A DNA stretch of 64,000 nucleotides, from NCBI GenBank assembly GCA_949152475.1, contig OX424564.1, positions 33,788,165-33,852,164 on the forward strand. The letters run 5' to 3'. The DNA is from Terebella lapidaria (Eukaryota > Annelida > Polychaeta > Terebellida > Terebellidae). Shown one piece after another: positions 46,823 to 60,005 of the stretch (the first letter of the stretch is position 1; each line of letters begins with the position of its first letter). A program made the translations under genes and the position numbers. The notes under the pieces are model-generated. The model was given only the letters and a program-made list of their open reading frames with translations. It searched no databases and was not told the DNA's origin.

Positions 46823-47569
46823 CACTGTGGCGATACTGGATGCACTAACGATGCATCCCGCAATGGCGGACAGTAAACACGGTCAGTTTGGTTTTTAACT
46901 GTATTTTGTCAAATGACAGGTGCATTTGTGATAAATGGATACTTCGAAGGTAGCTTAGTCTTTTGGTCAAAGACATGCGTAGTTATTTCAGGCAGATCAC
47001 GCTTTTTTGTTGAGATATATTGAGGAAAAGAATTAGCGATAAGATTCACCAACGACAAAAGTGAGATTCTCTAAAGATATAGGCCTAATACGTGTTTATT
47101 GTATTAGGTCCATATCATTCACACACCATTGTGAATTCGTTGATTTACGAGACATAAATTAGCGAATGTCACATTAAAAATAGAAAATCTGTACTAGAAG
47201 ATCATCTGTACACATCAATACATATCAATTGGTCACGTTTAAAATTATAATGTAGATTTGAATTAATAAAGAAAAGATCGTTAGGGAATCTTCACATGTT
47301 CGTTAGGGAATCTTCGATTTTACAAAAACAATCGTTAGGGAATCTTTCGGCATTTTTTCAGACGAGTTTTTCATGCTCAAACCAACATAAATCGCCATGC
47401 ATTTGCAAGGAACGGTTGTTTCGTGCGCATAAGAATCAGCAGATGTATGTGTGTATCGATCACAATCGTAGTTATCGGGAAAATGAAGAAAATTCAAACG
47501 AACCGCGAGTGGTGTTCGCCACTGCGGGATGCACTAACGATCGTTAGTGCATCCAGTCTCGCCACAGTG
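46823..47569. mobile_element. Transib-like non-autonomous element, copy 2 (inverted)
   Basis: Starts CACTGTGGCGA and ends TCGCCACAGTG. The 5-bp direct repeat AACTT flanks it (46818-46822 and 47570-47574). It is reversed relative to 6105-6846 and matches along its length. The 28-bp terminal palindrome is complete at the right end (47528-47555) but has lost its centre at the left. Several GTTAGGGAATCTTC words lie inside. An independent TSD of the same length confirms the boundary and the 5-bp rule for this family. Confidence 0.85.
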
Positions 47570-47619
47570 AACTTGGAGATCGGTCATCGCCACACATTTG
47601 GTTATTCAGCAGTATTTAT

Positions 47620-50490
47620 TCAGAAGTATAGCGCCTAGATGAAATAAAGACTATATTGGATGGAATGCAGGCTAACAAATCGAACGTTTCTACATTTGTA
47701 AATTTCACTCTTCAGATAATATTTAACGAGTGAAGTACACACATAATCATAAGAAAATGAACAAATCAAATACACGGATACATTATAAACAACAGGTATT
47801 CTGCTCATTTGTACAGTCGATACTTACTATAACAACTTACCATTGCTTTCCGAAACTTTAGTTGTTAAGACCAGACTTGTGTTGTATTAGATTCACGTTT
47901 TTGCACTCAGTGAAGATGTTTATTCCTGTGTGTTACAAGGCAGAAATGTAATGGATATCTTACTGATGTAATCACTCCTGTCGGTTTCCGTAATCAGTAT
48001 TTCTCAGTGAGTAATATCTCATGTGAATTTCATACCAACATTGATAATATCATCTGTCTTGGAGAAAACATTCCACACAAGTGACCATGTCCCTTGGGTT
48101 TTTTTTGTTCACTTCACAACTTACCAGTTTCAGACCACTTGGAGAAATGGAAGGAGCTACTAACATTCCAATTATATGTGCCAACCTGAGAATTTTCAGT
48201 CTGTAACAGGAATCACTAATAGCGATCGGTTGTAAAGGGATTTCATTACATCCTTAAATCAGACTTATGACGTTTTCTTGAATCGATACGGCTAGTGTCT
48301 CCATCTAAATAGCTTCATACAAGTTCATGTCTAAAAGCTTCCATAGCTAATCGCAACGAAGAATATAGCATATATTAATATACCAAGAACCGTTATGTTG
48401 GTGTAAACATTTGTGTCACTGACAGCGATGGCTCCAGGTAGAATTGTTAAATGATTGTGAAAATGTGTGAGTGTGATTGTGAAAAATTTAGGGGTATTGA
48501 TTGCAGTGATTATTATGTCTTTACATTTGCTATTTGCAGTTTCTATTGTGACTTTTTATGCAAAAGTATGAGGCTGCTATAGGCATTACTCTCGCCTTGT
48601 ATTATTTTAGAATGTTTCAACTTTTAACGATCAAAACAAAATAAGCAGCCCAGACACGTCATCATACCTTAGTATTGATGGAGGAAAAGGTAATTATTCC
48701 TGAACCAATACCAGCTGCGTGTGACAAGGACATTCATCAACAGGAAATCATACTTGTGTGAGCAGTCTGACGGAGTAAAATGAGGGTTTGATCATATACA
48801 TGACTGACCACCTTGGCCTTTCATGACTGCATAACGGTTTTACCAATGCAGGTGCGAATGATAAACTAAAAAGCAGTTGCTGAGCTGGGATATGGATGGA
48901 GCCATGAAGGATTCATCGAGGCTATCCAAGGGGGTGACCTTATAGGGTACAGATTAGGGTTTCTCTGATAGCGATCTGTAGACCAAGAGTGTGTTTGGGG
49001 ATGTAAGGGATGGTGCACATCGAATTGATGCTGCTAGTTTCTCTACCTAAATAGCTTCAATTAACAAGTTCATGTCTAAGTGAGTCTATAGCTAACTGCA
49101 AAAAAGATAACATATAACATAACATATATTAAAATACCAAGAACCGAAATAATGGTGTGAATACTTGTGTCTCTGACAGCGATGATCGAATTGTTGCGTG
49201 ATTGTAAAAACCGATTTCTTGATGGTTTAGGGGTATTAGACGTGGAATCAATACCCCGTATTAAATATTCCGAGCAAACAAAACAGCGTCCGTTATCCAA
49301 TCTCATAGTCCGGGGACAGAAAGTCATATCAGGCATACAAAGTGAGAGAAAACAAAAATGACAGGAAAACTCATGAACCCCCCAAAATGGCCATTAGGTG
49401 AAATCAGGTGTTCCGGAAAGAGTGAGCATTTCCTGCCTCACTAGTGGCACCCGTCATGAATTCCCCAATATTTATTTATTTAAATATTTAGGGGTATTTA
49501 TGAGCAAATCGCAACGTTTATTATGTTTCGGCATTTGCTATTTGCAGTTTTTTTATCGAGTTTTTATAGAACATTTCTATATGCGGTTGATATGTGCATT
49601 ACTCCCGCCGGTATCTATCATCAGTGAACAAAAAAAAAATTAGCAGCTCAGACACGTCATCATACCTTTGTAGTGATATATTTCCAGCACCAACATGCCA
49701 GCTGCTTGGGAGAAGGAAATTAATCAACAGGAAATCATACATTTGTGAGGAGTTTGGCTTAGTATTATGGGGGTTTAATAATATATATGACCATCCTGGC
49801 CTTTCAAGATGGCAAAAATGATAAACTGGGAGCGGGGTCCAACCACTGAGCTGGGACTTAGGAGTCATGATGGATTCATAGAGGCTGCCCAAGGGGATAG
49901 CCGATAGGGTACTGTCATGAGAGGGTTTCTGTGATAGCAATATGTGGACCAAGAAGGTGTTGGGGAAGTAAGGGACTGTACACATCATCACTCACTCTTC
50001 CTGCACTCTTTCTTATTTCCATTGTTGCTATATTGATTGGATAAGTGTGTGAAAGGGTTTGGACTAGATATCAATCATATCAAAATGTCCCGATGACATA
50101 TAACTTACTAAGTTTTCTATTGGCATTCTATTGATTCCCAGTGGTATTCTATTGGTTTATCGATATACATTACCTTTGGGCACTCGGGGACCTCATATGT
50201 GACAACTCCAGCTATGGAGAACAGTTGGCCCACGTAATTGCCAATTCTGGGAATAAGATGAACTCAGAAAATCCGCTTCTATTCTGACCCTCGCCAGAAG
50301 CATTATCTCAGAGTTGGTATTACCAGTACATGTCTGGACTACAGTCAAGCGGACTGTAGTCAAGCTATATATCAACATGAGAAAGTGACTTGAAACTGAG
50401 TCGGATATGACTAGGATTATCCCAGAGTGGGTATTACCAGTACATGTCTGGACTGCAGTCAAGCGGATATAAGCAGATCAAAATGGTCCA
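47620..50490. repeat. Large inverted repeat, left arm
   Basis: The arm matches the reverse complement of 58105-61955 along its length. Examples are AGGTATTCTGCTCATTTGTA with CAGTCGATAC (47796), TTTGCACTCAGTGAAGATGT (47911), ATTCATCAACAGGAAATCAT (48731), TTATTGATTGGATAAGTGTG (50030 region) and the TACCAGTACATGTCTGGACT word (50329). It consists of an outer part, then two related units (about 48290-49035 and 49036-50000), then an inner part. By eye the arms differ by roughly 10-20% plus indels. No protein is evident. Confidence 0.85.
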
Positions 50491-50699
50491 TAGTCCATAC
50501 TCCATGGAAACATGCCTGGCCTTGAGGGAGACAATCACGTGAGAATTGTCTTTGTTGCAGTTTGTGTTTGTAGTTCTCTCTTGATTGGCAATTTAATTGT
50601 ATATGCGGGGTATCCGTAGGGATTATCACTCAAAGACACTAAATATAGACAATTGAAACACTACTGTTAGATGATGTTGGTTTACCGATGCTTGCTTAA

Positions 50700-51108
50700 A
50701 GTGGAATAATCGGTTTTTGGTTTCCCGGTTGAAAGTGATCAATAGCTGTCCTCAGAGCACCTGTAAAGTTGCGCACATGAAGTTGTCTAAATTCGACATT
50801 GAAAATCGGATTTTAAAACTAGTTTCGCACAGAACTGATAACATGCAGTAATCCAAAATTAACAAAAATAGCTGAAAATATTGAACATTAGACAACCTAT
50901 CACTTGAAACTCGTATAATATATGTCGTATAATTCTTTCTTTGTGTTGGCGTAGATGTAAACACGTTCACATCGTGCGTTTTTATGCTATGTTCAAACTC
51001 CAATGAAGGGTCATGTAGACGTATTTTGGGGGTTGTATCGGTGGTGTATCATCTAATATATGCTAGCCAATCGATTTATAACGAATTTCATAAACCGATT
51101 ATTCCACT
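50700..51108. mobile_element. Probable MITE with 17-bp perfect inverted ends
   Basis: AGTGGAATAATCGGTTT at 50700-50716 is exactly complemented at 51092-51108. The enclosed 409 bp has no coding capacity. Direct repeats at the flanks were not convincing. Confidence 0.65.
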
Positions 51109-51436
51109 ATCATATTCATACTGAAAACTAGGTTATAAAACATCGCAATTAAGGTTGTTTTGTGGAAAGAAAGTCTAGGCCTATAGAATGATCTGCTTTG
51201 ACAGATTGTGCAAAATTGTGTGGGTGGGAATACTAGATCTAATGCAGAATCAAAACCAATAAAATATTCTTTGGGAGTGAAACAAAGCCACACACATATC
51301 ATTACAACTGCCAATAAATGAATTGGTATTTATTCCCGTATGACACACACCGCCTGTGTGGTACTGGATGTAAATGTTTGTTCCGGTTTTATTATTCCAA
51401 AATGTATTCAGGTTTATCATTTAAATAATCTAATCT

Positions 51437-51660
51437 AGTTTTGTTGGTGGTAACAGGTTGAAACTTACATTAATACCTCTAAGTCGGTTGCACTGCTGCT
51501 GAACGTTAATCTGTCTTTCAGGATACCATAAACTAGGTAGCCTTTGGCTTTTGATCAGGTACTATCATACACCTATTGCATGGGGGTTGTTCCAGATTTA
51601 AGTAAGCTTTAGCAGCTGTATCAATAAAGTCGAAAGTAGAAACAGCTGTATTTTAGACAG
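51437..51660 (+). repeat. Dispersed repeat family A, copy 2
   Basis: GTTGGTGGTAACAGGTTGAA, AAGTCGGTTGCACTGCTGCT and TCAGGATACCATAAACTAGG occur in the order seen at 4528-4760. Confidence 0.65.
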
Positions 51661-53367
51661 GGAATTCCCACACACATTATTGTATGAATATCTTGCTCAC
51701 AAGAGAAGGGGATATTCAGATTTTGCAAATGACCATAATTATTATGGTAAAACATTTTGTGCGGCCAATGTAATAGTATCCTTGGACTGATTAAACGTTG
51801 CTGGATAAAATTCTAGATAGACGCATGTATTTTGTTTCCCATGGACTAGCTCACTAGTCTTGTTACAACATCCAGAACCGTCGTGGATATCTTGATAGTC
51901 TCCTCAACGAACAACTCAACATATTCCAGTAGATAAATTTGTATTGCCAACAATATTAATACCACCTGGCTATATGAATTGTTTGACACAAATTGTCACT
52001 TCTTTTTGTTGTCCAGTGACTGTGTAGTAGTCGGACGTGTACGGGGTTCCCTTTGCACCCCCCCCCCCCCCCTCCTCCATGATCCAAACTCGGTTATTAC
52101 GTGTTCTCCAAAGTTTGTTCAAGATTTGCAGAAATTCCGAGGATTTCTAATAAAATTTAACGATTAAACACGACTTTTGTCGTACATGTGCTTGTGTCTA
52201 TACATACAGGTTGCAGGCTCGATATATATATATCACGTTAGCGTATGCGCAGAGGGGACACATTCGAGACACATTGTTCACCTCCACATATCGACCAAGA
52301 AACACTATTGATCAGGTCATTTCATTTTTGACAGGAGTAGATACCTGTATGTTTGGTGTACCAGTTATTACTATTTTCGGAAATCTACTGTGGTTCGTAT
52401 ATCAAAGCATAAATATCTGAGTATTTGCAGCGTTCTTCTCAAGGAAAGACCGGGCAATTCCGGCTCCCTTTTGGTGCAGGACTGCGTATGAATAATTCGT
52501 GAAATACTATAGGCTCATTGGTGAATAGCCAGTGAAGAGCCAATCAGTGGAGAGCCTAATCTTTCACTATCGCAGAAAATTTCCTAATATGGATCAACAG
52601 ACATAATTCACGTGTTATGTCACTGACAGCTGTAGCGAGACACGACTATGTAATGTCCAACCACTCGCTGACATGTGAAATTAACTAGAATTTTGCATAT
52701 ACTTTCGAGAACAATTCGGTTTGCAATAATTAGTAAACTGTATGGAGCGCCTAAGGCGAAATTCAAGTGTCATTGAAAATCATAACGTGCTCATCATAAC
52801 TTGCTATCTGTCATCCAAGAACGGTTGATTATTGTGCGTCTTTCCTTTTCACCTCAAATTTCCTTATTGAATGAAAGAAATAAACAGGTTGTGATCTGCA
52901 CACACTTTGCCATGGAAAAGTACCAAGGTATCGTACTGTAGCCTAAATAATTCATAAACATTAATACATACTATTAAAGTATATAAATAACACATAATGA
53001 CTAATTAATGAATTTTTGTAATTGAAATAACAATAGAAAACAGATGAGGGAGAGCACACTTTTATACTGATGGTCGTCACTGGCATTTTATGTAATTTGG
53101 CTTGAAAAAATATTATTACACATGATAAAGTGCACAGCACGTTACAATTATTCCAATAAAGGTCTTTTGTAACACAATGGTGGCAAGACGAGTGGGGGTG
53201 TTAAGAGCTACTGTAAAATGGGTATGTTTCACGTATACCTATCTATATCAGTTTGATGAAATATTCTGGTGGCCTACCGGTGAGCTATGTTTTACTTGGG
53301 CCAAGAAAACAACATCTACCTTTTTAGTAGACATCATTTCTCAATCGAATACCTCGTCAACCAACTG

Positions 53368-55925
53368 GAAAAGATCCTTCCCCAATACCCTCTGCTGAAA
53401 TGTATTCCTGACAGTGAGTTTTTCAGGTGGTACATGGTCCCAGATTGAGTAGATGATAAAATTCCAGATGTTTTTCAATACACTCAAAAAGATTAATTAA
53501 CTTAACGTATTGGAGCGAATGATGATTTGTTGCATTTAACACTGAGCTTTTAAAAGAAGGCATCAAAGAATCTCCAAAGTGGCTCAAAATCCATCACTAA
53601 ATCCGGGAACTCTGTTTGATATTGACAATGCTGAAGTCATGCACATTAACATGTAAATAGCTGTTGTGTACCAAATGTGCACTCGATGTGTACCATGCAA
53701 ACTTTGAGAACTAATGAAGCAATTAGGGATTCTCCCATGCTGTTGGCAACGTGCCAAACACATTTTGCCTGAAACATAAAAATGTCTTGATGAGTTGACA
53801 GTGTTGTTTAGGACTCGAGGAAATACTAATGATGCATCTCTCTCCGATACTCCTGTATCCCCCAAATAATTTATGGGGCCTGAGTGAATAGATGTTCTGT
53901 TTCATTGTGATATGTAACTCATGGACATTTGTTATTCTTTTACCAAGTACTATTTGTTATCCTTTTACCACGTACACACAAAGCGTTGTTGATCATATAC
54001 ATGCTAACGTACATCTCTAGATCAGCTTTTGTGTCCTTTTGTCTACATACAGACGCATCATTCCCTTACCTTGAGGGAGATAAATACGGAAGCGGAACAT
54101 TGTTTTGGGGATGTTTGTGTGAACAATCGTCTTCTGTGTGGTCATTTACTTGTAATTGAGGGATATCCAGGGGGATTATCAGTCAATGACAACATAGCTA
54201 GATCAGCTAACTACTGGAAGGAAATGATCCTTCCCCAATATCCTCTGCTGAAATGTATTCCTGACAGTGAGTTTTTCAGGTGGTACATGGTCCCAGATTG
54301 AGTAGATGATAAAATTACAGATGTTTTTCAATACACTCAAAAAGATTAATTAACTTAACGTATTGGATCGAATGATGATTTGTTGCATTTAACACTGAGC
54401 TTTTAAAAGAAGGCATCAAAGAATCTCCAGAGTGGCTCAAAATTCATCACTAAATCCGGGAACTCTGTTTGATATTGACAATGCTGAAGTCATGCACATT
54501 AACATGTAAATAGCTGTTGTGTACCAAATGTGCACTCGATGTGTACCATGCAAACTTTGAGAACTAATGAAGCAATTAGGGATTCTCCCATGCTGTTGGC
54601 AACGTGCCAAACACATTTTGCCTGAAACATAAAAATGTCTTGATGAGTTGACAGTGTTGTTTAGGACTCGAGGAAATACTAATGATGCATCTCTCTCCGA
54701 TACTCCTGTATCCCCCAAATAATTTATGGGGCCTGAGTGAATAGATGTTCTGTTTCATTGTGATATGTAACTCATGGACATTTGTTATTCTTTTACCAAG
54801 TACTATTTGTTATCCTTTTACCACGTACACACAAAGCGTTGTTGATCATATACATGCTAACGTACATCTCTAGATCAGCTTTTGTGTCCTTTTGTCTACA
54901 TACAGACGCATCATTCCCTTACCTTGAGGGAGATAAATACGGAAGCGGAACATTGTTTTGGGGATGTTTGTGTGAACAATCGTCTTCTGTGTGGTCATTT
55001 ACTTGTAATTGAGGGATATCCAGGGGGATTATCAGTCAATGACAACATAGCTAGATCAGCTAACTACTGGAAGGAAAAGATCCTTCCCCAATATCCTCTG
55101 CTGAAATGTATTCCTGACAGTGAGTTTTTCAGGTGGTACATGGTCCCAGATTGAGTAGATGATAAAATTACAGATGTTTTTCAATACACTCAAAAAGATT
55201 AATTAACTTAACGTATTGGATCGAATGATGATTTGTTGCATTCAACACTGAGCTTTTAAAAGAAGGCATCAAAGAATCTCCAGAGTGGCTCAAAATTCAT
55301 CACTAATTCCGGGAACTCTGTTTGATATTGACAATGCTGAAGTCATGCACATTAACATGTAAATAGCTGTTGTGTACCAAATGTGCACTCGATGTGTACC
55401 ATGCAAACTTTGAGAACTAATGAAGCAATTAGGGATTCTCCCATGCTGTTGGCAACGTGCCAAACACATTTTGCCTGAAACATAAAAATGTCTTGATGAG
55501 TTGACAGTGTTGTTTAGGACTCGAGGAAATACTAATGATGCATCTCTCTCCGATACTCCTGTATCCCCCAAATAATTTATGGGGCTTGAGTGAATAGATG
55601 TTCTGTTTCATTGTGATATGTAACTCATGGACATTTGTTATTCTTTTACCAAGTACTATTTGTTATCCTTTTACCACGTACACACAAAGCGTTGTTGATC
55701 ATATACATGCTAACGTACATCTCTAGATCAGCCTTTGTGTCCTTTTGTCTACATACAGACGCATCATTCCCTTACCTTGAGGGAGATAAATACGGAAGCG
55801 GAACATTGTTTTGGGGATGTTTGTGTGAACAATCGTCTTCTGTGTGGTCATTTACTTGTAATTGAGGGATATCCAGGGGGATTATCAGTCAATGACAACA
55901 TAGCTAGATCAGCTAACTACTGGGA
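53368..55925 (+). repeat. Three tandem 853-bp units
   Basis: Units start near 53368, 54221 and 55074 at GATCCTTCCCCAATA and repeat with a period of exactly 853 bases. The copies differ at only a handful of positions, so the expansion is recent or being homogenised. The last unit stops just short, at CTAACTACTGGGA (55925). Each unit carries open frames of 60-93 codons on both strands that repeat with it. None shows a recognisable domain. An older diverged relative of part of the unit lies at 50515-50640, so the unit derives from the local loop sequence. Confidence 0.95.
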
Positions 55926-58104
55926 GTGACCATCCTGTGATTTTCAAGGGGATGGTTGCCTTCACCACGAGACCTCCAGTTCAACGTCAACGCTAGTTTG
56001 TCATTGTGTCTTTCTAGGTGGTGGTCTGGTTGACTCGGTTAGTGATGTTCTTTTGGTACATATCATGTCTTGTACCTGGAGGGGATAGATCTAATTCCTG
56101 TATAAAAATTGACCCATAATGCTGATAAATGAACATCTGAACCATTCCTTGTTTCAAGTTACATTACATTTTTTTATCCATGGCTAGCACCTTGACGTGA
56201 AATATTACATGTATTGGTCTACTACCGCCAATATACTTTACCAATAAGTTTATATTCAGATTATTTGTGAAAACAAACAAATTTGTGAATGCAGGTAAGA
56301 TTATTGTTTATTGTACCTCTGATTATTTCTTATGATTTCTGCAATCATTTACACCGACCGTCTATTGCCTGTACACATTGAACATTTTTTTCAGAAAATA
56401 AAAAGTAGTTTATTGGTGAATCACCATATTGCAAGAGGTTGGACGGTGCACCAGAAAACGACGCCATGGTTTTCTCTAATGTGCAAAACCGCTCAGTCAG
56501 TACGTAATGGTTAGAAAATTATATGATAAGAATTGTGCCAGGAGGTGTCAGAACTGATGCTCATTGCATTGAAGGTTGGGAGAATAACGGGTCATGAAAT
56601 TTAGCAATATTGGGGAATCCAACCATGTTACTCCAGGTACAATAGTAATTTATTAGCATCATACAAAACGTATTGTGATTAAAGTAAAAACTCACTTTTG
56701 CTAACATTATAACACATTTTCTGTGTCAACCAGTTGTCACATCCATCAAATTTTGACAAAACTCGAGATAAAATACGACCCAGCTAGGAAAATCCAATGG
56801 GGTGCTATAAAAACAAGCGTTACATTGTTTTCTACAGAATTTCTTAGATACACAACGGCCAATTCATGATCATCTAAAACCCCACAAGTACCTTATTCCA
56901 ATTGACATGTGGAGGAGACTCCATACATGTACGTACACTCGACAAAGAGCCATTAAATCAACACAATGCAACTCTTACATTGTGATTAGTCATCGTGTCC
57001 ACAACTGTGATTGTGTTGTACTGCTTTGCATCTGAAGACAACACATCGATGGCTTTAGAATACAAGGGAATTCCATTACTGATGCATTTAGTCAGGTACT
57101 CAGGGTACACTTGGACTTGGGCATACGCAAACGAGCCCATTTCCAGCGTCCACTCCCCTACAACAAAAACAGTAATGTGATCAAGCAACTGATTACTTAC
57201 ATGACAATTCAGCAGGACACTACACAATATCTGAGACTCTAGTATTCTCAGGCACAAAACATACACTGTCATCACAAGTATCTTCTCGAGTCCCATACAC
57301 CACAGTCAACTCAGCTTGTATAAGGAGACAATTTGTCATGTTTCACGCAAGACAATGTCTCGATAAAGCAAATTCCCCAGTTCCCCACATGATGGGACAC
57401 TAGAATTTTCATTCGCGTCATCGGTTATTGAGCTTTTCATGGTACAGCCACTGATAAAGACTGTTTCTCTGTTATTGTGTACGAATTTAGACACAGCTTT
57501 TGTGGTACCTAAGTAGTTCTAACTGGAGTTCAACTCATATTGAACAAAATATTGCATACAATTGCCCAACGACCTATGGAAAATAATTTAGAATCCGAAA
57601 CAATCCCCCATGGACTAGATGTATGACAAGTACTCCTAATATCACAAGCCAAAAGGCTACCGAGTTCATGATATCATCGGGGACAGATTTAACCTCCATC
57701 AGCAGTGACCCCGGCTCAGTGTTATGAATGTAAGTATAAATGTAAGCCAAGCATGTACGTACCTCTGCCATACTCTGCCGCAGCTACCACAGTGGTCAAA
57801 TCTCAGGATGACGTGTCCCCTGAAGAACCCAAATCGATATCCGCGACAGATAAATTTCAGGCAACACGTACATGTGAGGTCAAATTCAGCAGAGACGAAA
57901 TGGGTGTCACCATCAATGAAAACGAGTATCTGGCGGAGTGATGCGAGTATTGCAAGTAGGAAGAAAACTATTTTTATATTAATAACGGAGACAAAAACAT
58001 TTTGGAGCTCGCAATGCTCCTCAATAGGATCACCAACAGCTCGTACAAGGAGAAACAAGAATATCAAAATATCCAAAACCAATATCAGAAAAATAACTAC
58101 CTCT
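55926..58104. other. Loop DNA, right part
   Basis: No gene or element edge was recognised. The frames at 56958-57296 and 57699-58082 (minus) lack motifs. The short plus frame 57705-57941 is charged and coding-like in composition but unplaced. Confidence 0.4.
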
Positions 58105-60005
58105 GGAGACTATGGACCATTTGTTCTGCTTATATCGGCTTGACTGTAGTCCAGACATGTACTGGTAATACCCACTACGGAATAAGGCTTCTGGCGAGGA
58201 TCAGAGTAGAAGCGGATTATCTGAATTCATCTTATTTACAGAATTGGCAATTATGGGGCCAATTGGGCCTACACACTTTGTTCTCCAAAGCGGGAGTTGT
58301 CAGATCCCCGAGTGCCCAAAGGTAATGCATATGCACAAATCAATAGAATACCACAGGAAACCAGTAGAATACCAATAGAAAGCTTAGTACGATATATGTC
58401 ATGGGGTTTTCACAATTTTTCAAGGGGTCCTGCTATTTCACAGTATTTCTCCAACTGAAACATGGTTCATTGTAATGGGATATTTTACGTGTTGGCTGGT
58501 TTGTATAAGTCTACTTCTCTAACTATATTAAATCTTTTTTTGGAAATAAAATATGTGTACATCCTAGTCATATTCCACTCATTTTCGATTCGGTTTCTCA
58601 TGTTGATATCTAGTCCAAAACCTTTTACACATTTGCCCAATCAATAGGACCACAATGGAAATAAGGGTTTGTGATATTGATCTGGAGGATAAAAACTATC
58701 CGGGAGAAAGAGTGAGTGATGTGTACAGTCCCTTACCTTTTCAAACACCCTCTTGGTCCACACATCAACTGTACTTTATCAGCACACCCCCTTAGACAGT
58801 ATTTATGATCCGTCATGACTCCTTCTAAATCAGCTCAGTGGTTGGAACCCGCTCTCCAGTTTATCATTTTTGCACTTGCAGTGTTAAAATTCTATATGCC
58901 GTCTTGAATGGCTAGGATGGTCATATATATTATTAAACCCCCATAATACTCCGCGAAACTCCTCACAAAAGTATTATTTCCTGTTGATGAATTTCCTTGT
59001 CCCAAGCAGCTGGCATGTTGGTGCTAGAACTATGACCTTATGCTCCATCACCACAAAGGTATGAAGATGTGTCTCAGCTGCTAATGTTTTTTTGCTCACT
59101 GATGGAACAGGCGAAACTAATGTCCCTAGCAGTCTCATATATAAATGTTCTATAAAACGTTGCAATAGAATATGTAAATAGTAGTTGAACCAAAATAATC
59201 ATTGCAATTTGTTCATAAATACCCCTAAAACATCAAAACAGGGTTTTCACAATCATTCTACAATTCTCTCTGTCAGAGACACAAGTACACCATTATATCG
59301 GTTCTCGGTATATTTATATTCTTTGTTGTGGTTAGTTTAGATAGAAACACTAGCAGCTTCAAGTCGATGTGTACAATCCCTTACATACCAATCCGCCTCT
59401 TGGCACACAGATCGCCACAAAAGCCACCACCAGCACCCTATCAGCTCACCCCCTTGGGCAGCCTTTATGAAATCCCAGCTCAGTGGTTGGACACCGCTTT
59501 TTAGTTTATCATTTGCACCTGCATTGATAAAACCCTTATGCAGTCATGAAAGGCTAACGTGGTCAGTCATACATACGATCAAACCCTCGGAATACTCCGT
59601 CAGACTGCTCACACAAGTATGATTTCCTGTTGATGAATGTCCTTGTCACAAGCAGCTGGTATTGGTTCAGGAATAATGATCTTTTCCTGCATCAAGACTA
59701 AAGAATGATGACGTGTCTGAGCTGCTTATGTAGTTTTGTTCACTGAAGAAACTATTGATACCCCCAAACATCCTACAATAATACAAGACGGGAGTAATGC
59801 CTATAGCAGCCTCATATAAGTAACTTTTCCATAAAAAGTCACCATAGAACCTGCAAATAGCAAATACCGAAACATAATAATTTCGGCAATCGATACCCCT
59901 AAAACATCAACACATTTTCACAATCAGTTTTCAATTCTGTCTAGAGCCATTGCTGCCAGAGACACAAATATTTACAACATACTACCGGTTCTTGGTATAT
60001 TAATA

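Larger units (their letters stand above)
50500..53365. other. Loop DNA between the arms, left part
   Basis: A segment at 50515-50640 (CTTGAGGGAGACAATCACG, GTATCCGTAGGGATTATCA) is a diverged relative of part of the 853-bp unit. A C15 run lies at 52058-52072. No gene recognised. Confidence 0.5.

Noticed and set aside
53584-55929. Repeated 60-93-codon frames in the 853-bp units as a tandem gene family
   Set aside because: They repeat only because the DNA does. They overlap on opposite strands and show no motif or splice context.
57705-57941. Possible last exon of a host gene (plus strand, charged peptide ending NENEYLAE)
   Set aside because: The composition is coding-like, but there is no domain, no clear acceptor and an overlapping longer frame on the other strand.
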